NCBI GenBank assembly: GCA_964548055.1
Contig: CAZJPS010000040.1
Coordinates: 1 to 11,595, forward strand
Reading direction: 5' to 3'
From: CAZJPS01 sp964548055
GTDB taxonomy: Bacteria > Patescibacteriota > Gracilibacteria > Peribacterales > Peribacteraceae
DNA: 11,595 bases
This document shows positions 1-6,247 of the stretch, piece after piece. The notes beneath the pieces are model-generated. The model saw only the letters and a list, made by a program, of their open reading frames with translations, did not search any database and had not been told where the DNA came from. The stretch's first letter is position 1, and each line of letters begins with the position of its first letter. The translations under genes were made by a program, and so were the position numbers.

Positions 1-1544
1 AAGTATCTGCCGCTCTGGATCTTGCAGATACGAACGCTGGAAAAGGACATCCTATTTTTATCTGTTATTACACGACGATGGGATATGGTGTGCCGCTGAT
101 GGAAGAAGGATCGAATACAGGAAAAGAAAATTTTCATGGAACTCCACTAAAAAAAGAGATCGCTGAAAAAGCCTTGAAAGATCTACCTGCACTGGACGAT
201 TTAGTAAAATCCTACGAGCCTTTCCGTACCATACAAAAAAAGAGATACACTGCTCAAAGACCTGTTGAGACAAACATCTCGCTTGCATGGAATGCTGGAG
301 AGCTTAAGAAAAAAGGATATACACGAACCATTATGAAAGAGAAAGGCGCTGCTAGAAAAGACTTAGGAGAGACACACATAAAAAATTTAATGAAGTTGGA
401 TGATCGCATTGTGGTACTTCATGCCGACTTAGCTGCTTCTGGTGGATTTGATAAAGTACAGAAAGAATTCCCTGATCGTATAATCAATGTGGGAGTTGCT
501 GAAGCCAATATGTACATGATGGCTGCAGGTATGCGTCAAGTCGGTCTTCTTCCAATCACGTATACTTTTGCAGCATTTGGAACAAACGAAGCACGTGCAA
601 ATGCGCGTTTGATTGATGTGAACTGTGGGCACACTCGCTGCGGAGTAATTCACGATTGTACACATGCAGGACTGAGCGTAGGTGAAGATGGTGAAACACA
701 TCAGGAACGAAATTATTTGAACATTCCATTGGATCACACGCAAATATGGATGCCCGCTGATAGTAATCAGGCAGGAGCTGCAGCGGAAAAAGCACTCGAG
801 ATCATCGCGGATGGACTGCAGAGCGTTTATATTTTTTCCGCTCGCAGTGGTCATGCGCAGCTGATGAATCCAAGTGGCGAAGTGATATACGGAGATGAAT
901 TTGTATTCGATGGAAAGATCGACATCATCCGCGGAGCAGGTGATGCACTAGATGAAGTGACGATCATCGCAACCGGTATTGCAGTACACGATGCAGTAAT
1001 GGCTGCCGATCAATTATGGACAGAAGATAAAATGCGAGTACGAGTGCTGAACGTCGCTTGTGTTCGTCCATTAGACGCCTCCGCTATTATTCAAGCAGCA
1101 TTAGAAACAAGACATTTGATTGTTGCCGAAGATCATCACAGTGAAGGAGGATTAGCTACGCAAGTAGCTGATGTGATCGCTGATTTCCAATTACCCTGTT
1201 CACTGCGGCGCCTGGGAGTGAATCACTACTTCCCATCCGGTAACGCCGATGACCTTAAATTCCTCGCAGGTCTAGATCATGAAAGTATGATGGAAGCTGC
1301 ACGTGATGAGCTAAAAAAGGAAGTATGCGGTGGAGAAGATGCACTTGTAACGGCTATTTATACAATGACCGAAAACAGTCGGCAGAGTAGATTTCTAAAA
1401 TCTGCTGAACTATTCATTGATCGCCTGCTCACAGAAAAAAATTATCTAGCAGAACTACGAAATACATGGAAAAAAAGAACGAGTGCAACTTTACCTAAAG
1501 ATGAAGTACTTAAAGAAAAATTAAGGGAACACAGAGTGGAGTAA
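1..1544 (+). CDS. tkt: Transketolase, 5'-truncated by the window edge
   Basis: Thiamine-diphosphate-dependent transketolase of the non-oxidative pentose phosphate pathway, moving two-carbon ketol units between sugar phosphates in the cytosol. The reading frame is open from base 3 with no stop before the first ATG at 78, and the residues encoded before that ATG (ALDLADTNAGKGHPIF) already look like transketolase. The ATG is therefore internal and the gene begins upstream. Visible parts in order: the end of the TPP-binding domain with the FHGTPLKKEIAEK segment, which resembles the WHGKPLPKNMAEQ of animal enzymes; the pyrimidine-binding domain with NVGVAEANM, whose Glu (codon 501-503) is the expected catalytic acid, and GLSVGEDGETHQ; and the C-terminal domain with VRPLDA and VAEDHHSEGGLA. 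About 75 highly charged residues follow the usual end of the family. The next gene is a tRNA on the other strand. The family assignment is firm; the substrate partners are inferred. Confidence 0.93.
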   Translation, partial: VSAALDLADTNAGKGHPIFICYYTTMGYGVPLMEEGSNTGKENFHGTPLKKEIAEKALKDLPALDDLVKSYEPFRTIQKKRYTAQRPVETNISLAWNAGELKKKGYTRTIMKEKGAARKDLGETHIKNLMKLDDRIVVLHADLAASGGFDKVQKEFPDRIINVGVAEANMYMMAAGMRQVGLLPITYTFAAFGTNEARANARLIDVNCGHTRCGVIHDCTHAGLSVGEDGETHQERNYLNIPLDHTQIWMPADSNQAGAAAEKALEIIADGLQSVYIFSARSGHAQLMNPSGEVIYGDEFVFDGKIDIIRGAGDALDEVTIIATGIAVHDAVMAADQLWTEDKMRVRVLNVACVRPLDASAIIQAALETRHLIVAEDHHSEGGLATQVADVIADFQLPCSLRRLGVNHYFPSGNADDLKFLAGLDHESMMEAARDELKKEVCGGEDALVTAIYTMTENSRQSRFLKSAELFIDRLLTEKNYLAELRNTWKKRTSATLPKDEVLKEKLREHRVE

Positions 1545-1578
1545 TCTTTAGTATTTATCATTGTTACACGTTTTTACG

Positions 1579-1668
1579 TGGCGGAGAGGGAGGGATTCGA
1601 ACCCTCGAGCCCCTTGCGGAGCTAACGGTTTTCAAGACCGTCGCCATAGACCACTCGGCCACCTCTCC
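1579..1668 (-). tRNA. tRNA-Ser(UGA), 3' CCA encoded
   Basis: Read on the minus strand, the acceptor arms GGAGAGG (1662-1668) and CCTCTCC (1583-1589) pair perfectly over seven bases. A G discriminator and an encoded CCA (1579-1581) follow. The D arm starts GTGGCCGAGTGGT, the T arm carries GGTTCGAATCC, and a long variable arm of the class II type lies between the anticodon and T arms. The anticodon stem ACGGT/ACCGT holds a CTTGAAA loop, giving anticodon TGA (plus-strand 1632-1634), which reads UCA and other UCN serine codons. The 90-nt length is normal for tRNA-Ser. Confidence 0.97.
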
Positions 1669-1676
1669 ATACGCGT

Positions 1677-1682
1677 ATTCTA
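1677..1682 (-). promoter_or_regulatory. Possible -10 box for tRNA-Ser
   Basis: On the minus strand a TAGAAT hexamer (five of six matches to TATAAT) ends 8 nt before the mature 5' end of the tRNA, which suits a stable RNA with a short leader. The best -35 match, TCTGCA, lies 18 nt upstream and is poor (three of six). This is an inference from position and consensus only. Confidence 0.35.
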
Positions 1683-1815
1683 ACGTAGACGCTTTAAAAT
1701 GCAGAGTTACTTTTATAAACGAGTTTTATGGCTTTCTTAAGAGAAAAAGAACCAACTGCCTTGCCCCAAAAACTATACGGGACTACCCTAGTAGCGCCCA
1801 ATTTGTGGCAAAACT

Positions 1816-2847
1816 ATGCACTTCCGCTCCACACATTTTCGGCTGTTTACAAGTGTAATCCTTGTACTTTCTCAGTTCACTGCAATACCAACGACCTTTG
1901 CCGAAGAACAAAAAGGTTTTTGGGATGTTCCTGCTGATCACTTTGCATACGATGCAGTCATCTTTCTAAAAGAAAAGGGAATGATAGCTGGATATGAAGA
2001 TGGGAGTTTCCGACCCGAAAAGAAAGTAAATCGAGCAGAGGCTCTTAAAATAATAGCTGCGCCGCTTTTGGCTGAAAAAGAAGCAAAACAATACACAACA
2101 TCTTCATTCAGTGATGTAACAAAGAATGAATGGTTTTTGCCATACGTGGAATGGGCGCGCACGAAAGAAATAATTAATGGCCCACCCAAAGCAAAGAATT
2201 TTTACGGTGCGCGGACAGTCACCAAAGTAGAATTTATTAAAATGTTTCTCATCAGCAGAGATACAGATCCAAAGCAATTTAACGATATCCAACTCAGTCT
2301 CTCGCGTGACACAGTCAATACAAAAGATTGGTATTATCCGTACCTTCGCTATGCAATTGCAAGCTCTATGACTATAGCAACAAAAGAGAATTTGTATCAG
2401 CCTCAAAGAGAACTGACGCGAGGAGATGTTGCTGTTCTCATTTACCGCTACCTCCTATATAAGCAAGGCGAGAGATCTCAGGTTCTACTTTCAGAAGCAA
2501 AAAGAGAGGTGGAAAATACAATCAATCAGCTTTCTGCAGGCAATGCAAAAGAAGCTGAATATGCATCCGCTCGCGGGCTGCTTGTCACTCGTGGGGCACT
2601 CGCAATCAAAGCCGATGAGCCCGTTGTGAAAGTAGCTGTTAAGATTGCCGAAGGTTGCAGAGCCCTCACGCGCGCCTACAGAGCTGCCCTCAATGAAGAC
2701 TGGGATGATGTTGTGAAGCTTTCTAAAGATGCATGGTATCTGGGTGAGCAAGCGAAAAAGATAGATAAAAATGCAACAACAGTAGCTAATCAGTTGCAAA
2801 AATATGCACAGAGCTTTGCCGATCAGGCTCGAGTGAATGGACAATAA
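1816..2847 (+). CDS. Secreted protein with three S-layer homology (SLH) motifs and a helical tail
   Basis: Probable cell-surface protein of 343 residues. Residues 1-29 form a Sec signal peptide: basic MHFRSTHFR, a hydrophobic core, then a likely cut after TTFA. Three SLH-like motifs follow, at about 33-82 (FWDVPADHFAYDAV, GYEDGSFRPEKKVNRAEALKII), 98-147 (FSDVTKNEWFLPYVEWA, TVTKVEFIKMF) and 156-213 (DWYYPYLRYAI, LTRGDVAVLIYRYLL). The ITRAE-type signature is good in the first motif and degenerate in the others (KVE, RGD). In the family, trimers of SLH motifs bind pyruvylated or similar wall polymers; binding here is inferred. Residues ~215-343 are charged and predicted helical, with no domain I recognise. 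An in-frame stop at 1792-1794 leaves ATG 1816 as the only reasonable start, although no Shine-Dalgarno is visible. The riboflavin kinase gene begins 9 nt after its stop, so the two are probably cotranscribed. Confidence 0.85.
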   Translation: MHFRSTHFRLFTSVILVLSQFTAIPTTFAEEQKGFWDVPADHFAYDAVIFLKEKGMIAGYEDGSFRPEKKVNRAEALKIIAAPLLAEKEAKQYTTSSFSDVTKNEWFLPYVEWARTKEIINGPPKAKNFYGARTVTKVEFIKMFLISRDTDPKQFNDIQLSLSRDTVNTKDWYYPYLRYAIASSMTIATKENLYQPQRELTRGDVAVLIYRYLLYKQGERSQVLLSEAKREVENTINQLSAGNAKEAEYASARGLLVTRGALAIKADEPVVKVAVKIAEGCRALTRAYRAALNEDWDDVVKLSKDAWYLGEQAKKIDKNATTVANQLQKYAQSFADQARVNGQ

Positions 2848-2856
2848 TCCGCTTCT

Positions 2857-3234
2857 ATGCATTTTGAAGCTCACACCATCACAGGTGCCGGAAGAGGACG
2901 AAAAATAGGTATTCCTACCCTGAATCTTGATTTGTCGGACATACCGGCCACTTTTCAAGAAGGAATCTATGCTTGCTATGTGCACATTAACTCACAGGTA
3001 TATACAGGTGCACTGCACTATGGTCCGCGACCTGTGTTTAAGGATTCAATCGCATGCGAAGTTCATTTATTAGATACTGAACTTACATCATTCCCTACAA
3101 ATGTGCAGATTCAGATTGTACAAAAAATACGTGAAGTGCAGGATTTTCCATCACAAGAAGCGCTTATAGCTCAAATTGAGCAAGACATAGGTCAAATACA
3201 AACAATTCTATCAAATCATCGGAAGGACCTTTAA
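2857..3234 (+). CDS. Stand-alone riboflavin kinase (RibF C-terminal domain)
   Basis: Flavokinase, ATP-dependent phosphorylation of riboflavin to FMN in the cytosol. The 125 residues cover only the kinase half of bacterial RibF. GRGRKIGIPTLNL (12-24) is the nucleotide-binding GxGxGxxxGxPTxN motif, GPRPVF (56-61) is the flavin-side GxRPTF motif, and E68 in CEVHLLD is the expected catalytic base. The IREVQDFPSQEALIAQIEQD segment matches the family's C-terminal helix. The N-terminal FMN adenylyltransferase domain is absent: the preceding gene ends 9 nt upstream and is unrelated. FAD would have to be made by another enzyme or imported. There is no obvious ribosome-binding site; translation may be coupled to the SLH gene. 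The family call is strong; in vivo specificity is inferred. The stop is 30 nt before the Mur ligase and in the same frame. Confidence 0.87.
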   Translation: MHFEAHTITGAGRGRKIGIPTLNLDLSDIPATFQEGIYACYVHINSQVYTGALHYGPRPVFKDSIACEVHLLDTELTSFPTNVQIQIVQKIREVQDFPSQEALIAQIEQDIGQIQTILSNHRKDL

Positions 3235-3264
3235 AACCTCCCTCAACTGCGCCAGAATAGAGAT

Positions 3265-4578
3265 ATGGTTAAGCAAATACTTCGAGCAGCCAAAAAAGCG
3301 ATATCGCACCGCAATCCTGTGCGGCTTTCGTGGCATAAGGCAAAAGCATTTATGGCTGCTGCGAGGTTTGGATTTCCTGCACGCAAACTGACTGTGATTG
3401 GAATTACGGGAACCGATGGAAAAACGACAACGGTGGGGATGACTGCGCATATCTTGCACACAAATGGGATTGCTTGTGGCGCCCTCTCTACAGCCTTTTT
3501 TCGCATCAAAGAAACAGTCACGTGGAATGCGACTCAAAAAACGTCTCCTTCACCTTTTGTAATTCAATCATTTCTAAAAAAACTTGTAGATGAAGGATGC
3601 ACGCACGCAGTATTGGAATATTCTTCACATGGTCTTGTGCAAGGGCGTCTCAACTACACATGGCCAAAAGTGACTGCTATTACAAACACATCCGCAGAAC
3701 ATTTGGATTATCACGGAACCATGGAGCAGTATCGCAAAGATAAAGGAATACTGTTTCAGATGCTTAAAGGAGGAGGAACAAAAGTTTTGAATAAGAGTGA
3801 TGAAACGTATCGCCTATATTCCTCTATCCCATCAGCTACAACCATTGCCTACAGCGTTTCATCAGGGATGATCGATGAAGATGAAGATACGCTCTGGGTA
3901 TCGGACATTTCTGTAAAAACTTTGCACACATCTGCGCTTCTTCATAAAGGAAACAGTGAACCAGCAGTTCCACTCACTCTCAAAATTACAGGTGCGTTTA
4001 ACATAGAAAATGCACTGTGTGCTATTGGATGCGCAACAAGTACCGGCCTTTCCGTTCAAAAATGCGCTTCATCCTTAGAATCATTTGCGGGAGTTCCTGG
4101 AAGAATTGAGCGCATTGATGAAGGTCAGTCCTTTGCCGTGTTTGTAGATTTTACCGTCACGCCTGCTTCGTATGAACGAACGCTCTCGACCGTAAAAGAT
4201 ATGTTAGAACCCGGGAAAAAACTGCATGTCCTTACCGGCAGTTGTGGAGACCGCATGCGAGAAAAACGTCCTCTCATTGGAGCAATCTGTAGCCGCCTTG
4301 CAGACACAGTGGTTGTGAGCAACGAAGATCCGTACACCGAAGACCCTGAAAAAATTATTGATGAAGTGTGGTCTGGCATAGATACAAAAACCACAGAAGC
4401 TCGTCGCATTGTGGATCGCAAAGAAGCTATTCAGTTCCTTTTTAAAAAGGCACAGCCAGGAGATATTGTTATTCTCTGCGGAAAAGGAAGTGATACAACG
4501 ATGTGGCTGAAAGATGGACAGGTTCCTTGGAATGAGAGGGAGATTGCGAGAGGGATGCTCAGAGAAATGAGAAAGTAA
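3265..4578 (+). CDS. murE: MurE-like UDP-N-acetylmuramyl-tripeptide synthetase, short N-terminus
   Basis: ATP-dependent Mur ligase expected to add the third amino acid to UDP-MurNAc-L-Ala-D-Glu during cytoplasmic peptidoglycan precursor synthesis. Visible motifs: P-loop GTDGKTTT (49-56); EYSSHGLVQGR (118-128) and TNTSAEHLDYHGTMEQY (141-156), both diagnostic of MurE; K160 in the YRKDKGILF segment as the likely carbamylated lysine; AFNIENALCAIG (244-255) of the central domain; and a C-terminal domain with GSCGDRMREKRP and NEDPYTEDP (353-361). Two oddities stand out. The P-loop lies about 60 residues nearer the start than in typical MurE, so most of the UDP-binding N-terminal domain is missing or reduced. 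The usual DYAHTPD is DFTVTPAS (295-302), with His replaced by Val. The acceptor-specifying DNPR position reads EDPY, so I cannot say whether lysine, diaminopimelate or another amino acid is used. The 437-residue length and these variants match my recollection of Patescibacteria homologues. Confidence 0.85.
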   Translation: MVKQILRAAKKAISHRNPVRLSWHKAKAFMAAARFGFPARKLTVIGITGTDGKTTTVGMTAHILHTNGIACGALSTAFFRIKETVTWNATQKTSPSPFVIQSFLKKLVDEGCTHAVLEYSSHGLVQGRLNYTWPKVTAITNTSAEHLDYHGTMEQYRKDKGILFQMLKGGGTKVLNKSDETYRLYSSIPSATTIAYSVSSGMIDEDEDTLWVSDISVKTLHTSALLHKGNSEPAVPLTLKITGAFNIENALCAIGCATSTGLSVQKCASSLESFAGVPGRIERIDEGQSFAVFVDFTVTPASYERTLSTVKDMLEPGKKLHVLTGSCGDRMREKRPLIGAICSRLADTVVVSNEDPYTEDPEKIIDEVWSGIDTKTTEARRIVDRKEAIQFLFKKAQPGDIVILCGKGSDTTMWLKDGQVPWNEREIARGMLREMRK

Positions 4579-4590
4579 TCACGATTTGAG

Positions 4591-4669
4591 CAAATCCCAA
4601 AACCCAAATCCCAATGACCAACAGATAATTTTTCTTTGTTGGGATTTAGTACTTGGTACTTGGGATTTA
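4591..4669. repeat. Intergenic inverted repeat built from AAATCCCAA / TTGGGATTT words
   Basis: The left side carries AAATCCCAA at 4592-4600 and 4606-4614, then CCAACA at 4618-4623. The right side carries the reverse complements TGTTGG at 4637-4642 and TTGGGATTT at 4639-4647 and 4660-4668. The right arm also has a direct repeat TACTTGG (4650-4656, 4657-4663). The element could fold as alternative hairpins with about 9-bp stems. It fills most of the gap between the Mur ligase stop and the RNase HII start. It resembles the dispersed palindromic repeats I recall between genes in Patescibacteria genomes. It lacks the T-run of an intrinsic terminator. Confidence 0.75.
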
Positions 4670-4690
4670 TTAAGTGCTATTCTTCTTTCC

Positions 4691-5338
4691 ATGAATCAAG
4701 CCGAAGAATTAATAGCAGGAATAGACGAAGCTGGTCGTGGCGCCCTCGCCGGTCCCGTTGTAGCTGGTTGTTGCATTATCCAATGTGAACTTTTCCGCAG
4801 AAGACATTCATTTCCAAGATGGTCACCTTTTAAGAAAGCCTCCAGCTCTGATTGCTGCATTGCCGATAGCAAACTTCTATCGCCCCAGGAACGAGAGAAA
4901 TCGTATGACTGGATTACGAAGAATTGTTTCTGGGGAGTTGGAATTGTGGATTCCAGCGATATTGAAAACATAGGTATTTTGAGATCAACAGAAAAAGCGA
5001 TGAATAGTGCATTGCAAGATCTGCGAAGTAAGATTGAACCATCAGTTCTTTTTATTGATGGTAGAGATGCATTTCATTTCCCGATTCGCCACACATCGTT
5101 CATTAAAGGTGACCGTATTCATCCATGCATTGCTGCTGGTTCCATAATTGCAAAGGTAACGCGAGATCGAATTATGACGGACTATCGTCATGTCTATTCA
5201 CAATACGGATTTGAAAAACATAAAGGATACGGTTCCGAAGAACACATCGCGAGCATCAAACAATATGGTCCTTGCAAGATTCACCGCTTATCATTCCTGA
5301 CTCGCATTTTGGCACCCGTTCAACAGGAGTTACTGTGA
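4691..5338 (+). CDS. rnhB: Ribonuclease HII
   Basis: Cytosolic endonuclease that cleaves the RNA strand of RNA-DNA hybrids and nicks 5' of single ribonucleotides misincorporated in DNA. Counting from ATG 4691 (215 residues), the catalytic acids are D12 and E13 in GIDEAGRG, D123 in LFIDG and D141 in KGDRIHP. IAAGSIIAKVTRDR and YGFEKHKGYG are further family signatures. I chose ATG 4691 (MNQAEELIAGIDEAGRG) rather than the in-frame ATG at 4586: the extra 35 residues are a translation of the inverted repeat (SKSQNPNPNDQQ, WDLVLGTWDLL) and match nothing in the family. There is an unusual basic, Cys- and Ser-rich insertion of roughly 15-20 residues before IADSKLLSP. The gene converges on lgt with only 3 nt between the stops and no terminator visible. 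Confidence 0.93.
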   Translation: MNQAEELIAGIDEAGRGALAGPVVAGCCIIQCELFRRRHSFPRWSPFKKASSSDCCIADSKLLSPQEREKSYDWITKNCFWGVGIVDSSDIENIGILRSTEKAMNSALQDLRSKIEPSVLFIDGRDAFHFPIRHTSFIKGDRIHPCIAAGSIIAKVTRDRIMTDYRHVYSQYGFEKHKGYGSEEHIASIKQYGPCKIHRLSFLTRILAPVQQELL

Positions 5339-5341
5339 TAC

Positions 5342-6124
5342 TTATTTTTTCTGAATTTTCGGAAGATACAACCAAAGAATAACACCAGCAACAAACACTG
5401 GAAGTGTCAGAATTTGTCCTCTTGTGAGCATCATTGGTCCGAACTCTAATGGAGAATACTGCTGTTCACGCAGAAATTCATTTAAGAAACGACCAATTCC
5501 ATAGAGCATCAAGAATAAGGCGAATGTTCGTCCTGTTACCACAGGTTTTGAATATCGAAGATGCATAAAACACACAGCTGAAATTAAAATATCTTTAAAG
5601 GCTGCGTAGATTTGTGTAGGATGACGAAGACCTTCCACTCCTGGAATAGAAATTCCCCACGGGAGCGTTGTTGGAATTCCATACAGTTCTTGATTCACAA
5701 AATTCCCAATTCTTCCAAACATCAAACCGAGTGCTGCTGGAACCACCACCATGTCTGCTACTTTCCAGGGATCAATTGCATATTTTTTACAGAAGAGAAG
5801 AATAACGATCACAACACCTAGAAGTCCTCCATGAAAAGACATTCCTCCATTCCACACTGCTGGAATTTGTAATGGATGCGTAAGAAAGAAAAGTGGCTCA
5901 TAAAAAAGGACATATCCTAGTCTGCCTCCTACCACTACTCCCACCACTCCCCACGTAATCAAATTCGCCCACGTGTCTTTATGCAGCGAAAAACCTCTGT
6001 AGCGCTGTAAGTGGGGCAAAAGATAGAGAGTGACCACAAAGGCCAGCAAATACATAATCCCGTACCAATGCACGCTAAAACCAAGAATTTCAAGTGCCAC
6101 GGAGCGAGAGGGAAAGAATTCCAC
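5342..6124 (-). CDS. lgt: Phosphatidylglycerol--prolipoprotein diacylglyceryl transferase
   Basis: Integral membrane enzyme that transfers a diacylglyceryl group from phosphatidylglycerol to the lipobox cysteine of prelipoproteins, the first step of lipoprotein maturation. The 260 residues are mostly hydrophobic, with about seven membrane spans. Signatures: HWYGIMYLLAF near the N-terminus; GGMSFHGGLLG (93-103) with the conserved His; GRIGNFVNQELYG (137-149), the Lgt signature; RHPTQIYAA (167-175); and YGIGRFLNEFLRE (208-220), with the conserved YGxxRFxxEFxRE pattern. The start is GTG at 6124, just ahead of the conserved segment; the next Met, at residue 24, lies inside a membrane span and is too late. 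A substrate lipoprotein is encoded at 9485-10378. The gene is divergent from tsaD across a 122-nt repeat-bearing gap. Confidence 0.95.
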   Translation of the reverse strand: MEFFPSRSVALEILGFSVHWYGIMYLLAFVVTLYLLPHLQRYRGFSLHKDTWANLITWGVVGVVVGGRLGYVLFYEPLFFLTHPLQIPAVWNGGMSFHGGLLGVVIVILLFCKKYAIDPWKVADMVVVPAALGLMFGRIGNFVNQELYGIPTTLPWGISIPGVEGLRHPTQIYAAFKDILISAVCFMHLRYSKPVVTGRTFALFLMLYGIGRFLNEFLREQQYSPLEFGPMMLTRGQILTLPVFVAGVILWLYLPKIQKK

Positions 6125-6129
6125 TGGTT

Positions 6130-6247
6130 TAGAGTAATAGGGATTAGATTAATAGAATAATACGAACTAGAATGATGACATCAGGCTGCCGAGAATACAT
6201 ATTCTGACAGTCCTATTATTCAACAACTCTAGTATTCTATTACTCTA
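6130..6247. repeat. AT-rich imperfect inverted repeat between lgt and tsaD
   Basis: An 11-nt arm TAGAGTAATAG (6130-6140) has an exact reverse complement at 6237-6247, overlapping the first base of the tsaD start codon. Nested inside are GAATAATA (6155-6162) against TATTATTC (6214-6221) and ACTAGA (6166-6171) against TCTAGT (6228-6233). A small hairpin AGAAT/ATTCT sits near 6192-6204. The nesting suggests a long cruciform-like element or a degenerate family of TAATAGAATA words. It may hold the promoters for both divergent genes, but I see no convincing -35/-10 pair. Confidence 0.6.

Noticed and set aside
78..80. ATG at 78 as the transketolase start
   Set aside because: The frame is open to the window edge and the residues before the ATG already match transketolase.
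429..854. 141-codon minus-strand ORF inside transketolase
   Set aside because: It is a shadow of a strongly conserved gene, with no motif of its own.
1567..1580. CACGT-TTTT-ACGTG hairpin as a terminator
   Set aside because: The stem is 5 bp, has no following T-run, and overlaps the encoded CCA end of the tRNA.
1728..1937. 69-codon ORF overlapping the start of the SLH gene
   Set aside because: It is in another frame, has no recognisable motif, and overlaps a well-supported signal peptide coding region.
4586..4690. Upstream in-frame ATG as the RNase HII start
   Set aside because: The extra 35 residues are a translation of the palindromic repeat, and the family-conserved region begins just after ATG 4691.
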